Shown: positions 14,610-23,426, counted from the stretch's first letter. The stretch: 28,933 nt of DNA from a bacterium UBA1790 (GCA_002314465.1 DCGA01000196.1:4498-33430); one strand, 5' to 3'. The notes: generated by a model from the letters alone, not told the origin. A program made the numbers and translations.

Positions 14610-17600
14610 TTTACATCTATTATAGCATCTTCGGTAACATACCACACATATCCCTTGACGGGAGCATCGGTGGTATGGGCAAGTGCATCGGTGTATCGTT
14701 TCACCTGCCTGGTGTGCCTCTTGTCGGTTTCATCGCTGCGGTTGCCAAACTTGTAGTCAACAACAATGTAAGTCCCGTCGGGGCGTTTCACGATGCGGTC
14801 GGGACGGCGGAACTCTTTGTTGCCGTCAACCTGCACCAGTAGCGGGCGTTCGTTATATACTTTGTTGTCGAGTGCAAACCAACTGGCGAAGGGCTCTGAT
14901 TGCAGTTTCTCGCTTAGGAACTTGCGCAGGTATTGCGTGTTCCACTTTTCGTCGGCACTGCTTATGATGCCGCGGCGCTCGCAGTAACTCAATGCCTTCT
15001 CGAGTTGGTTGCAGTAATTGATGCGGCTCAGCAGCAGGTGCAGTCGCTTGCCTATCTGGCGTGCCGATTCATTATCGTCGGGCAGACTTACCTCTACCTG
15101 CTTCTCGCTCACATAGTATACTGGCATGGGCATGTTTGTATACTTCTCGTCTTCGTCTTTGCTGCCCGAGTCCTTGCCTCCCGTGTACGGCTCACCCAGA
15201 TCATACTGGAATTGGTCCTCGGTGTGGAAACCGCTCATATTTTTGCGAATTACATCCTCAAGGACATGGTTGATTGAGGTTGTCTTGGCATCTTTACCTT
15301 TAGGTCCACCCACGCTGTAGATGTGCAGTTCCTTGCGGGGACGGGTAAATGCCACATAGGTCTTGTTTACGTTGTCAATGAGCAGGTCTTCGTCCTGGCT
15401 GTTGCAGATATTCTCGAAATAGCCGTGGGTTTTCATAGCGCGCAGTTTACTTTTACTCACCGAGAGAATGGGAGGTATCAAGTCCTTATCCCACCCGTCT
15501 GGGAAGATTTTATTAAGAAACTTGCTGCCGCCATTGTCGAGCCAATCGTTACTGTCAATCCAGTAGTCCTTGTCGTTCTTGTTATTATCAAGTTCCCAGT
15601 TGGCGCACGGAATTACCACGCAGTCGGCCTCAAGACCCTTTGAGGCATGTATTGTATACACCTTGATTGCATCGCTGTCGCCCGAGTCGGGAACGGTGAG
15701 TTTCTCCTTGTGCTGTTCCCAGTAGGCAAGGAACTCACGCACTGTGCCTCCGTTGCGTTTCGACGCAAAGTCAACAATGCAGTTGAGGAATGCTTGCAGA
15801 AAGATGTTCTCTTTCTCACGTTCGTCGGCCTTGATACTCTTCTTGATGAGTGTCTCCACGATGTTCACCAAACTCATGGTCTGAGTGCGCTGGTCGGGCA
15901 AGCGGTCGTTCAGGTTCTGGGCGTACATCTTCATCTGCTCGGTCTGGTCTTTTTGGGCAATCTGGTCAACCTCGGCGAAGCATTCTTCGAGCACTTGTCC
16001 TGCTTCGTCGGGCATGATATTCTCATTGTGAACAAGACGTTCAACAAACATCTCAAACACGCGGAACTGGCGTTGTTGCTTCATGCGGCGTTTGTTGGCC
16101 GTTGCCTTAATGTCCTTGTCGACCTCGGTGGGGTCGTCGTTGTCTTCCCTGAGCGAGAAGCTTGTAAGGTCGATGAATTCCAGCATACTCACGATGCGGC
16201 GCACTGCAGTACTCTGGTCGAGGCGCATCAACTCGCCCGACACGATGGGAATCATGTCGTCGGGGTGCTGCTTGTTATGGTCAAGGATACTCGAAACCAC
16301 TACCTTGCCATCGTCTTTCTTGTTGACGAGGATGTTGATGTCACTCCAAGCAAAGCGCTCGTGCATCTCCTTAAGGTCTTCGATGAGGACGGGGGTCACA
16401 TTGTCAACCTTGGGGAAGGTATTGTCGGGGTTTTCCTCGTCGGTGCCCTTGTAACCGAATTTTACACGCACAAGGCCTGCCGGTTTCTTCGATTTGGGTC
16501 CCGAAATCTTCTGCTTATAGCCTTGTTCCCCAGCGCCATCGGGCATATATGTATTTTTGAGTTTTTCAAGTTCAGAGTATCCTAAATAGTTAAGGAAGTG
16601 CCCTATAAACTCGTTGTTGAAGTCGATGATGCTCTTGTGGCTGCGCCAGTTGGTATCGAGTGTATGCTTGTCGAGTTCGCCCGAGAAATCGACATCGATA
16701 GTATCTCTGAAGAGTTTGGGGTCGGCATTGCGGAAACGGTAAATCGACTGCTTGGCATCGCCGATGATAAGGTTAGCGTTACCGCTGTCGAGGCTCTCTT
16801 CAAGTAGAGGCTTGAAGTTGCTGTACTGCTTGCTGCTTGTGTCCTGGAACTCGTCGAGCATGTAGTGGTTAATCCATGTGCCTATGCGCTCATAGATAAA
16901 TGGGGCGGGGCTACTATCAACCACCTTGCCAATGAGTTCGTTGGTGTCGGCAATAAGTACGGTATTGGTTTCCTCGCGGTATTCCTCAAGTTTCTTGTTT
17001 AACTCTCCGATGAGACCCACAAAACTGAGTTTCTGCACAATGTCGTTGAGCAACTCGGCATAGTCGTGGTTTAAGAGGATACTGCGGAAGAATGCACACA
17101 GTTTATTGTTTTGTTCTTCTGAAGGGATAAAACTGGGTTTAAAAATACTTGATTTGCATTTTTCTGAATTATCTCGTAGTGCACTATCTGTGCATGTTCC
17201 GTCCTTATACAGTTTGTCGAGAAGTCGTGAACCGTAAAAGCAGTCTTCGGATAATCCTATTTCGTTGCACAATGCGTGGAACTTGTTTTTCCTCTCTTCT
17301 GTATTGCTGTATTCTTCTTCGTATTCTTCTTCTTTTTCTTCAGCTTTTTTCTTCAGGAGTGCGGTGAGTCGGGTTATTTTCTCCAGTCCCTTGCCTTCGG
17401 TGTCACCGGTGAGATACTGGCGCAGTGCGGGCATGTGCTCTCTGAAGAATTCGTTGTTGATTTTAGCGGCAAACTTGGCAAGCGAATAATCGCTAGTACC
17501 GAAGATTGAGTTCCAACTCTTATTGTCGTTGACGTTATCACTGATGAAATTCTTTACCCACTGGATGACGGTCGTGTTCTTTTTCCCGGTGCGTTCCACA

Positions 17601-18097
17601 TCGTGCCCCAGCGAGAGAAGGAATTTGTGGGCTGCCACTGCGGCAGCATAGTCGCCGTCGAGCGTCAGGTCGTAGTTATAATCGCGGTCGAGTTCGCGGG
17701 CAAAGTTGCGCAGTACCGACTGGAAGAACGAGTCGATGGTGCTCACCTTGAAATCGGAGTATCGGAACAGGATGCACGCCAGACAGTTTTTTGCGGCTTG
17801 CTGCAGGCCGTCGAGCGCCTCTTGTGAGCACTTGTTTTTCCACTCGTTCTTGTAGAAGTCGCTATTGTTAACATCCTTGGCAAGTTTGTAGAGTTCGTCA
17901 ATGATGCGCTTTTTCATCTCGTTGGTGGCCTTGTTTGTGAACGTAATGGCCATGATGTGCTCGAAATAATCTTTCTGGCCGCGCAGTTCCAGAGTGCCTC
18001 CGTGGTTTACAAACAGCATCTCCTCGAGATAGCGCTTGGCGAGCGTGTAGGTCTTTCCCGAACCCGCGCTTGCCTTGATTACTTGCATATTACCCAT
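14606..18097 (-). CDS. AddA/RecB-like UvrD-family helicase with C-terminal nuclease domain
   Basis: A 1163-residue superfamily 1A helicase. Walker A is ASAGSGKT (about 9-16). AITFTNKATNEMKKRI gives motif Ia, LDEFQDTSSKQY (about 415) motif II, and IIGDAKQSIYRFRNADP (about 440) motif III. YTIHASKGLEADCVVIP (about 810) and TYVAFTRPRKELHIYSV (about 912) give motifs V and VI. The C-terminus has a RecB-type PD-(D/E)XK site: RRPDRIV, then VVDYKFG near 1114. This is the architecture of AddA, which with AddB resects double-strand breaks. No AddB gene lies beside it here. It follows the SUI1-like gene after 45 bases and overlaps the amidase gene by 4 bases. Confidence 0.85.
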   Translation of the reverse strand: MGNMQVIKASAGSGKTYTLAKRYLEEMLFVNHGGTLELRGQKDYFEHIMAITFTNKATNEMKKRIIDELYKLAKDVNNSDFYKNEWKNKCSQEALDGLQQAAKNCLACILFRYSDFKVSTIDSFFQSVLRNFARELDRDYNYDLTLDGDYAAAVAAHKFLLSLGHDVERTGKKNTTVIQWVKNFISDNVNDNKSWNSIFGTSDYSLAKFAAKINNEFFREHMPALRQYLTGDTEGKGLEKITRLTALLKKKAEEKEEEYEEEYSNTEERKNKFHALCNEIGLSEDCFYGSRLLDKLYKDGTCTDSALRDNSEKCKSSIFKPSFIPSEEQNNKLCAFFRSILLNHDYAELLNDIVQKLSFVGLIGELNKKLEEYREETNTVLIADTNELIGKVVDSSPAPFIYERIGTWINHYMLDEFQDTSSKQYSNFKPLLEESLDSGNANLIIGDAKQSIYRFRNADPKLFRDTIDVDFSGELDKHTLDTNWRSHKSIIDFNNEFIGHFLNYLGYSELEKLKNTYMPDGAGEQGYKQKISGPKSKKPAGLVRVKFGYKGTDEENPDNTFPKVDNVTPVLIEDLKEMHERFAWSDINILVNKKDDGKVVVSSILDHNKQHPDDMIPIVSGELMRLDQSTAVRRIVSMLEFIDLTSFSLREDNDDPTEVDKDIKATANKRRMKQQRQFRVFEMFVERLVHNENIMPDEAGQVLEECFAEVDQIAQKDQTEQMKMYAQNLNDRLPDQRTQTMSLVNIVETLIKKSIKADEREKENIFLQAFLNCIVDFASKRNGGTVREFLAYWEQHKEKLTVPDSGDSDAIKVYTIHASKGLEADCVVIPCANWELDNNKNDKDYWIDSNDWLDNGGSKFLNKIFPDGWDKDLIPPILSVSKSKLRAMKTHGYFENICNSQDEDLLIDNVNKTYVAFTRPRKELHIYSVGGPKGKDAKTTSINHVLEDVIRKNMSGFHTEDQFQYDLGEPYTGGKDSGSKDEDEKYTNMPMPVYYVSEKQVEVSLPDDNESARQIGKRLHLLLSRINYCNQLEKALSYCERRGIISSADEKWNTQYLRKFLSEKLQSEPFASWFALDNKVYNERPLLVQVDGNKEFRRPDRIVKRPDGTYIVVDYKFGNRSDETDKRHTRQVKRYTDALAHTTDAPVKGYVWYVTEDAIIDVK

Positions 18098-18142
18098 GTG
18101 CTTAGAGTTTAAAGTTTTTTAATGTATTATTGTGTGTATCAA

Positions 18143-18487
18143 TCAAATGATGCGAGCCTTGAATCCCTTGCCCTGAAGGAATGCCAGTACCTTGTTGCGG
18201 GCGTCGCCCTGGATGAGAATCTCGCCGCCGCGTGCCGAGCCGCCCACGCCGCAGTGGCGCTTGAGTTCGCTTGCCAGTTGCTTGAGTGTGTCGTCGTCAA
18301 GGTGCAGGTCGGTGACGATGGTGGCCTGTTTGCCGCCTCGTCCCTTTTTCTCAAAGACAATGTTCACCATGTCCTTGCCTTGTTGTGCCACAGCGTCGGC
18401 GGGAGCCTGTTGTGCTTCTTCGTTATTATTGTCGTCGGGCAACGGCATGTTGAATGCTGCACCCAGTAAGTCTTTCCAGTCTTGCAT
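18143..18487 (-). CDS. SUI1/YciH-like translation factor
   Basis: A 114-residue protein with an acidic Asn/Gln/Ala-rich N-terminal 40 residues and a C-terminal SUI1/eIF1 domain (PF01253): GRGGKQATIVTDLHLDDDTL, LKRHCGVGGSARGGEILI and the terminal VLAFLQGKGFKARII. Eukaryotic eIF1 monitors start-codon selection. The bacterial YciH homologue binds the ribosome and is reported to affect initiation fidelity under stress. A -7 box lies about 24 bases upstream of the ATG at 18487. It is probably the first gene of the operon with the helicase and amidase. Confidence 0.9.
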   Translation of the reverse strand: MQDWKDLLGAAFNMPLPDDNNNEEAQQAPADAVAQQGKDMVNIVFEKKGRGGKQATIVTDLHLDDDTLKQLASELKRHCGVGGSARGGEILIQGDARNKVLAFLQGKGFKARII

Positions 18488-18510
18488 GTCGATACTATAT
18501 TATTTGACTA

Positions 18511-18518
18511 CAAATATA
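18511..18518 (-). promoter_or_regulatory. -7 element for the SUI1-helicase-amidase operon
   Basis: TATATTTG on the minus strand fits TAnnTTTG and gives a leader of about 18 bases. No TTG is seen at the -33 position. Confidence 0.45.
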
Positions 18519-18608
18519 CGATAAAAAACGCATTTTTCCACATCTTCGTCACTAATAAATGTGGTGTGGCACGCTTTGTGCTCTTTTTGTTGAAAAATTT
18601 GAACGAAA

Positions 18609-18642
18609 ATTGTGCTTAATTGAAAAATAAGCATTAAATTTG
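18609..18642 (+). promoter_or_regulatory. Promoter of the ferredoxin gene
   Basis: TAAATTTG (18635-18642) fits TAnnTTTG. An ATTG (18609-18612) lies 22 bases upstream, slightly long for the -33 element. Leader to the ATG at 18690 is about 42 bases. Confidence 0.5.
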
Positions 18643-18689
18643 CCCAAACTTTATGTTTACTATTTACTAATTATTTAATTTTTCACACA

Positions 18690-18860
18690 ATGGCATACGT
18701 AATTAATGACAACTGTGTAGCATGTGGAACTTGCCAGTCGGTTTGCCCCACTGGTGCAATCAGCGAAGGTGACATCTACGCTATCGACGCCGATACTTGC
18801 ATCGACTGCGGTACTTGCGCAGAGTCTTGCCCCAACGAGGCAATCGCTCCCGGTGAATAA
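18690..18860 (+). CDS. 2[4Fe-4S] ferredoxin, 56 residues
   Basis: A complete small gene. Reading from the ATG at 18690 the protein begins MAYVINDNCVACGTCQSVCP and ends EAIAPGE. Two CxxCxxCxxxC(P) motifs are present: Cys9/12/15/19 and Cys37/40/43/47, each followed by the usual Pro. This is the clostridial-type low-potential ferredoxin that carries electrons between anaerobic enzymes such as pyruvate:ferredoxin oxidoreductase and hydrogenase or Rnf. It stands alone, with its own promoter and a strong terminator, as expected for a highly expressed single gene. The length is the usual 55-56 residues. Confidence 0.95.
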   Translation: MAYVINDNCVACGTCQSVCPTGAISEGDIYAIDADTCIDCGTCAESCPNEAIAPGE

Positions 18861-18880
18861 TCGGACACAACGTTTCGCAC

Positions 18881-18929
18881 GAAGAAAATAGTCGCATTCC
18901 CATAGCGGGAGTCGCGACTTTTCTTCTTT
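18881..18929 (+). terminator. Intrinsic terminator of the ferredoxin gene
   Basis: A long hairpin: GAAGAAA (18881-18887) pairs with TTTCTTC (18920-18926), AGTCGC (18890-18895) with GCGACT (18914-18919), and TCCC (18898-18901) with GGGA (18907-18910). The right arm is T-rich. Confidence 0.75.
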
Positions 18930-19026
18930 ATTATGGTGTAATGCGAAAAATAATTGTGCATTTACACAATAAATAATGATTATGTTAGTTAATAATAAAA
19001 GAAGTTATTAAAAACTTACATAGAAA

Positions 19027-20241
19027 ATGAAGATATTATCTAAAATTGCGATAATGGCTGCGCTGGCAGTGGCAACTACTGCGGTAGCGGCGGCCGACGA
19101 CATCAAGACCGAGGACTTTAACCCCATCACCACCGGTGTGACCTCGCTGAGTATCACTCCCGATGCACGCGGTGCATCTATGGGCGACCTGGGTGCTGCC
19201 ACCGATCCCGATGTCAATTCACAGTTCTGGAATCCCTCTAAGTATGCATTTGCTTATAGCAATGCTGGCATCGGTCTGTCTTACACCCCCTGGCTGCGCA
19301 AGATTGTCAACGACATCTTCCTGGCTAATGTTTCGGGTTATATGAAACTGGGTAGCGGCGACAACCAGGCTATCAGCGCCTCGATGCGCTACTTCTCGCT
19401 TGGTGAGGTTTCGATGACCGACGGCGGCGGCGCTGCATTGTCGAGCATCAACCCCTTTGAGATGTCGGTCGACCTGGGCTACTCTCGCAAGTTGAGCGAG
19501 AAGTTCTCGATGGGTGTAGCACTTCGTTACATCTACAGTGACCTGGGTTATGGTAGCGATGCCAATAACAACGAGCAGACCAAGGGTGCTTCGGCATTTG
19601 CTGCCGACATCAGCGGCTACTTCACTACCTATCCCGTGATTGGTCGCAACGAGTGCCAGTGGTCACTTGGTTTCAATATCTCCAACATCGGTTCTAAGGT
19701 AGGCTACAACAGCGGTAATGACCCCGCGTTCTTGCCCACCAACCTGCGACTGGGTACTGCTTTCACATTCCCCCTGGCCGACTATCACAACCTCACCCTG
19801 AGTGTTGAGGCCAACAAACTGCTTGTTCCCGCTAAGCCTCGTCAGGCCGACTACCTCACTCCCGAGGGCGCATACGACTACGAAGCCTACAGCGATGCAC
19901 TGCAGGCATGGAAAGACAAGTCGTCTATCGCAGGTATCTTCGACTCGTTCCACGATGCTCCCGGCGGATTCTCTGAGGAACTCAAGGAAATCAACTACTC
20001 GATTGGTGCCGAGTATAGCTACAACCAGCAGTTCTTCCTGCGCGGTGGTTACTTCCACGAGAACAAGACCAAGGGTAACCGCCAGTACTTCGGCTTCGGT
20101 GCCGGCTTCTCAATGAATGTGATTCGCCTCGATGCGTCTTACATGATTGCAACCGCTCAGCAGAGCCCCCTCGACCAGACACTGCGTTTCACTGTCACCT
20201 TCGACATGGACGGTATCAAGAACCTGTTTGGCCGCAAGTAA
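19027..20241 (+). CDS. porV: PorV, type IX secretion outer-membrane protein
   Basis: A 404-residue outer-membrane beta-barrel protein with a signal peptide (MKILSKIAIMAALAVATTAVAA). The N-terminus contains ITTGVTSLSITPDARGASMG and PDVNSQFWNPSKYAF, hallmarks of PorV/LptO (FadL-like family, PorV/PorQ). The remainder alternates beta strands (FSMGVALRYIYSDLGYG, SLGFNISNIGSKVGY, PTNLRLGTAFTFPLADYHNLT) and ends in a strand, FTVTFDMDGIKNLFGRK. In Porphyromonas and Flavobacterium, PorV shuttles type IX cargo from the Sov translocon to the PorU attachment complex. No porU lies next to it here. A terminator follows, then ispF. I saw no consensus promoter in the 100 bases upstream. Confidence 0.88.
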   Translation: MKILSKIAIMAALAVATTAVAAADDIKTEDFNPITTGVTSLSITPDARGASMGDLGAATDPDVNSQFWNPSKYAFAYSNAGIGLSYTPWLRKIVNDIFLANVSGYMKLGSGDNQAISASMRYFSLGEVSMTDGGGAALSSINPFEMSVDLGYSRKLSEKFSMGVALRYIYSDLGYGSDANNNEQTKGASAFAADISGYFTTYPVIGRNECQWSLGFNISNIGSKVGYNSGNDPAFLPTNLRLGTAFTFPLADYHNLTLSVEANKLLVPAKPRQADYLTPEGAYDYEAYSDALQAWKDKSSIAGIFDSFHDAPGGFSEELKEINYSIGAEYSYNQQFFLRGGYFHENKTKGNRQYFGFGAGFSMNVIRLDASYMIATAQQSPLDQTLRFTVTFDMDGIKNLFGRK

Positions 20242-20264
20242 TTGAATAGGATTAAAACAACATA

Positions 20265-20287
20265 GGGGCAGGAGACTGCCCCTTTTT
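20265..20287 (+). terminator. Intrinsic terminator between porV and ispF
   Basis: A 7-bp all-GC-rich stem GGGGCAG (20265-20271) with CTGCCCC (20276-20282), GAGA tetraloop, then five T. It ends 13 bases before the ispF ATG, leaving no room for an ispF promoter after it. Confidence 0.85.
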
Positions 20288-20300
20288 CATAAAAAACGAT

Positions 20301-20777
20301 ATGTTCAGAATAGGAATGGGATTTGATGTGCACCGCCTCGTTGAAGGTCGCGAGTTGTGGCTGGGCGGTGTCAAGATTGAACACACGTTGGGCCTGCTGG
20401 GTCACAGCGATGCCGATGTGGCGATTCACGCCTTGTGCGATGCACTGCTTGGCGCTGCCAATATGCGCGACATCGGTTACCACTTCCCCGACACCGACCC
20501 CCGTTACAAGGGTATCGATAGCCGCAAACTCCTTGTGGAGGTTACCCGTCTGCTTGCCGACAACGGTTATGAACTGGGCAACTGCGACCTAACCATCTGT
20601 GCCGAGCGTCCCAAGATTAACCCCCACATCCCCGCCATGCAGGAGCAACTGGCACAGTGCATGAACTGTGACATCTCGCAGGTGTCTATCAAGGCTACAA
20701 CCACCGAGAAACTGGGCTTCACAGGCCGTGAAGAAGGCATCTCGGCCTATGCGGTAGCCCTTATCAACAAGAAATAA
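20301..20777 (+). CDS. ispF: 2-C-methyl-D-erythritol 2,4-cyclodiphosphate synthase
   Basis: A 158-residue protein matching IspF in length and motifs: GMGFDVHRL with zinc ligands Asp9 and His11, GHSDADVAIHALCDALLG with substrate-contacting His35 and zinc ligand His43, YHFPDTDPRYKG, and the C-terminal KATTTEKLGFTGREEGI. It converts CDP-methylerythritol 2-phosphate to the cyclic diphosphate with release of CMP, in the non-mevalonate isoprenoid pathway, in the cytoplasm as a trimer. It probably depends on read-through of the hairpin after porV or on a promoter inside porV, since none is seen in the 59-base gap. A terminator follows. Confidence 0.96.
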   Translation: MFRIGMGFDVHRLVEGRELWLGGVKIEHTLGLLGHSDADVAIHALCDALLGAANMRDIGYHFPDTDPRYKGIDSRKLLVEVTRLLADNGYELGNCDLTICAERPKINPHIPAMQEQLAQCMNCDISQVSIKATTTEKLGFTGREEGISAYAVALINKK

Positions 20778-20799
20778 CACACATCTAAACTATAAGTAT

Positions 20800-20845
20800 A
20801 GCCCCGTGGTTTACCTGTAAAGGAAAGCCTCGGGGCTTATTGTTT
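20800..20845 (+). terminator. Terminator after ispF
   Basis: AGCCCCG (20800-20806) pairs with CGGGGCT (20831-20837), with an inner TTTAC/GTAAA hairpin, followed by a T-rich stretch. Confidence 0.7.
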
Positions 20846-20895
20846 ACCTGCAATGACGCGGCACTTTGGACACGACACAACTTGTGCCCGTTTTT

Positions 20896-20927
20896 CTTGT
20901 GTGATTGTATTTTTTTTAGTACTTTTG
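20896..20927 (+). promoter_or_regulatory. Promoter of the NAGPA-domain gene
   Basis: CTTG (20896-20899), 20 bases, then TACTTTTG (20920-20927). Predicted leader is about 29 bases to the ATG at 20962. Confidence 0.72.
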
Positions 20928-20961
20928 GGCGAAATAAATACATTAACATAAAAGAAACCTT

Positions 20962-23400
20962 ATGAAACGAATCTACACCGCTCTGTTGGCGGCTGTTTGC
21001 TGTGGCTTTATGGCATCGGCTGCTGTCGTTATCGGCGACAAGACCTATGAGATGGACACTCTGCTCCATCGCACCATCGGTCCGGGCATGGTCAACACGA
21101 TTGTCCGCATCCCCGATTATCCCCTTAATGTGTATGTACTGGAGGCCGATGTGACCAATCCCCATATGCGAGTGGAAACAACCATCGGTAAGAGCCGCGT
21201 AGGTACTACCGAGCGCCTTGTCGATGCTTACACCCGCAATCGCACCGCCACTCGTCGCCCCGTGGCTGCCTGCAACGGCAACTTCTGGGTAGTAGGTGGT
21301 TCGGGTGCCCCTTGGAATATCTACTGCTTGGGTACTCCCATGGGCGCTGTGGTGCGCAACGACACTACTTATGTCAACACCAACATGACTGCCGACCAGT
21401 GGGATGGCGGTTGGGCTCACACAGGTGCGTCGGTCTACACCCACGACCGTCGCATTCACATGGGACACTTCGCTTGGGCAGGTGCAATCACCAATTCCAA
21501 GATAGGCACTGTGAACTATGCCAACTTCAACCGACGCGGTATCAACGGCGAGGTTGCGTTGTGGAGCCAGGCATACACATCGACACGCGAGTTTGAAACA
21601 AACTGGACTGCACATGGCACGCAGGGCACTAATAATACCGACAACTATTATCTCACCTTTGTCCCCGGCGAAAAGTGGATTGTGAACAAACCCATGAAGT
21701 TTGTCGTGGGCAAGATTGTCAACGATGCCGACCGACAGACGCTGGGCACATATGATGCTTGTATCACTGTTTCGGGCGACGCCAAGGCAAGTCTCTCGGC
21801 TCTCCAGGTGGGCGATGAGGTTGAGGTGGCTTCTTACTGGACCACCAACGATGCCAACGGTGGCGTGGGTGTCCCCGCTATCGAAAACATGGTTGAGGGC
21901 AATGCGCAGGTAATGCACAACGGCGAGCTCACAGGCCGTAACTACGACGAGAGTTACAACAGCATGATTTATAGCCGCACCGCCTACGGTTGCAATGCCG
22001 AGGGTACGAAACTCTACATGATTGTAATTGACAAGAGCACAAGCAAGCAATATGGCATCTCGGCAGGTTGCCCCACAGCGGTTATGTGCCAGATTCTCAA
22101 GAATATGTGTCCCGACGTGAGCGAGGTCATCAACTACGATGCCGGCGGCTCGGCCGAGATGATGATTAACGGCGAGATTATCAACACCACCACCGAGGGC
22201 ACACCTCGTGCCGTAGCTTGCGGTTGGATGCTGGTAGCCGAGGGCGAAGTCGACAACGAGATTGCTTCAATCATGTTTGAGGACTATCACGTTAAGGCTC
22301 CAGTTTACTCTTCGTTCACTCCCAAGATTCTGGGTTACAACAAGAACGGCGAACTCATCAACGAGGATGTAAAGGGCTTTACCCTCACATGCGACGCCTC
22401 GGTAGGCTCGACCGAAGGCGATGTTTTCACTGCAGGCGGCGGTGCTGTTAACGGCGTTCTCACTGCTCACTATAACGGCATGACCTGCGATGTGCCTGTT
22501 ACCACAATGTCGGCACAGCCTGCCATCGCTATCAAGCCCACAATCCTTATCGACGACCGCGAATATCCCGTTGAGGTTACTGCTACGGTTAACAACAACA
22601 CCTATCTTTATGACCCCACTCATCTGGGTTGGACTGTCGATAACGCCGATGTGGCAACCATTACCAACGGATCGCTCAAGGGCGTGAAGAACGGCGATGC
22701 CCACATTACTTGCAGCATTGGCGACCTTGTAGATGAGGCCGATGTTAAGGTTGAGATTAGTGATACTCCCACAATCGACCAGGACTGGACAGGCTACACT
22801 TTCAAGCAGAGCGGTGCCAGCGGCCTCGCACTCACCGAGGACGGCGTGCTCAACTTTAACTTCAGCGGTGGCCGTGCACCTTATCTCTCTCTCAAGAAGG
22901 ATATCGTGTTTTACAGTCTTCCCGACACTATCGCATTCACATTCAACAGCTCCATCCCTATCGACTACATCCAGGTCGACACTCGCAATAACTCGGTAAC
23001 AAGCAGCAACTATGTGCGCTACGAGGTCGAGGGCGGCTATGAGGCAGGTAAGGACTATACCGTGCTTGTTGACCTTGAAGCAATGGGTGGAGCCGACAAG
23101 GTGAGCACCTATCCTGTTTCTATCAAGGAGATAAAGTTTACCCCCACCAAGAGCGGCATGACTGGCGCACAAAGCATCACTTTCAAGAGTTTCTACAGCC
23201 ACTACAGTGCCCACAAGACTGCTATCAAGGGCGATGTTGACGGTAATGGCGTGATTGATATCACCGATGCCAATATCCTCATCAACATTATTCTGGGCAA
23301 GGCCGATGCTTCGGCTTATCCCAATGCCGATGCTACAGGCGAGGGCGACATCGACGTGAGCGACGTGAACTTCGTGATTAACGCAATCCTGGGCAAATAA
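20962..23400 (+). CDS. Secreted NAGPA-domain phosphodiester glycosidase with Ig-like and dockerin domains
   Basis: An 812-residue protein. Residues 1-20 form a signal peptide (TALLAAVCCGFMASAA). A phosphodiester glycosidase (NAGPA, PF09992) domain spans about 80-425: VAACNGNFWVV near 102, SAGCPTAVMCQIL near 368 and VINYDAGGSAEMMING near 390, the family's acidic GG(S) motif. A Big_2-like Ig domain lies near 515-600 (GVKNGDAHITC), then a beta-rich segment. Residues 757-812 form a type I dockerin pair: DVDGNGVIDITDANILINII and DATGEGDIDVSDVNF. The mammalian namesake removes GlcNAc from GlcNAc-1-phosphodiester caps; bacterial substrates are mostly unknown. The protein should be exported and perhaps held at the surface by the dockerin. 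It has its own promoter and terminator. Confidence 0.85.
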   Translation: MKRIYTALLAAVCCGFMASAAVVIGDKTYEMDTLLHRTIGPGMVNTIVRIPDYPLNVYVLEADVTNPHMRVETTIGKSRVGTTERLVDAYTRNRTATRRPVAACNGNFWVVGGSGAPWNIYCLGTPMGAVVRNDTTYVNTNMTADQWDGGWAHTGASVYTHDRRIHMGHFAWAGAITNSKIGTVNYANFNRRGINGEVALWSQAYTSTREFETNWTAHGTQGTNNTDNYYLTFVPGEKWIVNKPMKFVVGKIVNDADRQTLGTYDACITVSGDAKASLSALQVGDEVEVASYWTTNDANGGVGVPAIENMVEGNAQVMHNGELTGRNYDESYNSMIYSRTAYGCNAEGTKLYMIVIDKSTSKQYGISAGCPTAVMCQILKNMCPDVSEVINYDAGGSAEMMINGEIINTTTEGTPRAVACGWMLVAEGEVDNEIASIMFEDYHVKAPVYSSFTPKILGYNKNGELINEDVKGFTLTCDASVGSTEGDVFTAGGGAVNGVLTAHYNGMTCDVPVTTMSAQPAIAIKPTILIDDREYPVEVTATVNNNTYLYDPTHLGWTVDNADVATITNGSLKGVKNGDAHITCSIGDLVDEADVKVEISDTPTIDQDWTGYTFKQSGASGLALTEDGVLNFNFSGGRAPYLSLKKDIVFYSLPDTIAFTFNSSIPIDYIQVDTRNNSVTSSNYVRYEVEGGYEAGKDYTVLVDLEAMGGADKVSTYPVSIKEIKFTPTKSGMTGAQSITFKSFYSHYSAHKTAIKGDVDGNGVIDITDANILINIILGKADASAYPNADATGEGDIDVSDVNFVINAILGK

Positions 23401-23426
23401 CAATTACCCTAATACATCAACCACAG

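Noticed and set aside
17270..17380. A T- and C-rich stretch considered as a simple-sequence or phase-variation tract.
   Set aside because: It encodes a Glu/Lys-rich coiled segment of the helicase, with irregular units and an intact frame.
23230..23397. Dockerin repeats considered as evidence for a cellulosome.
   Set aside because: No cohesin, scaffoldin or plant-polysaccharide hydrolase is visible in the window, so only the domain itself is claimed.
20785..23403. Open frames of 421 and 378 residues on the minus strand opposite the NAGPA-domain gene.
   Set aside because: Both are antisense shadows of a gene with signal peptide, NAGPA motifs and dockerin tail. They lack family features, and the first crosses a terminator and a promoter of the real gene.
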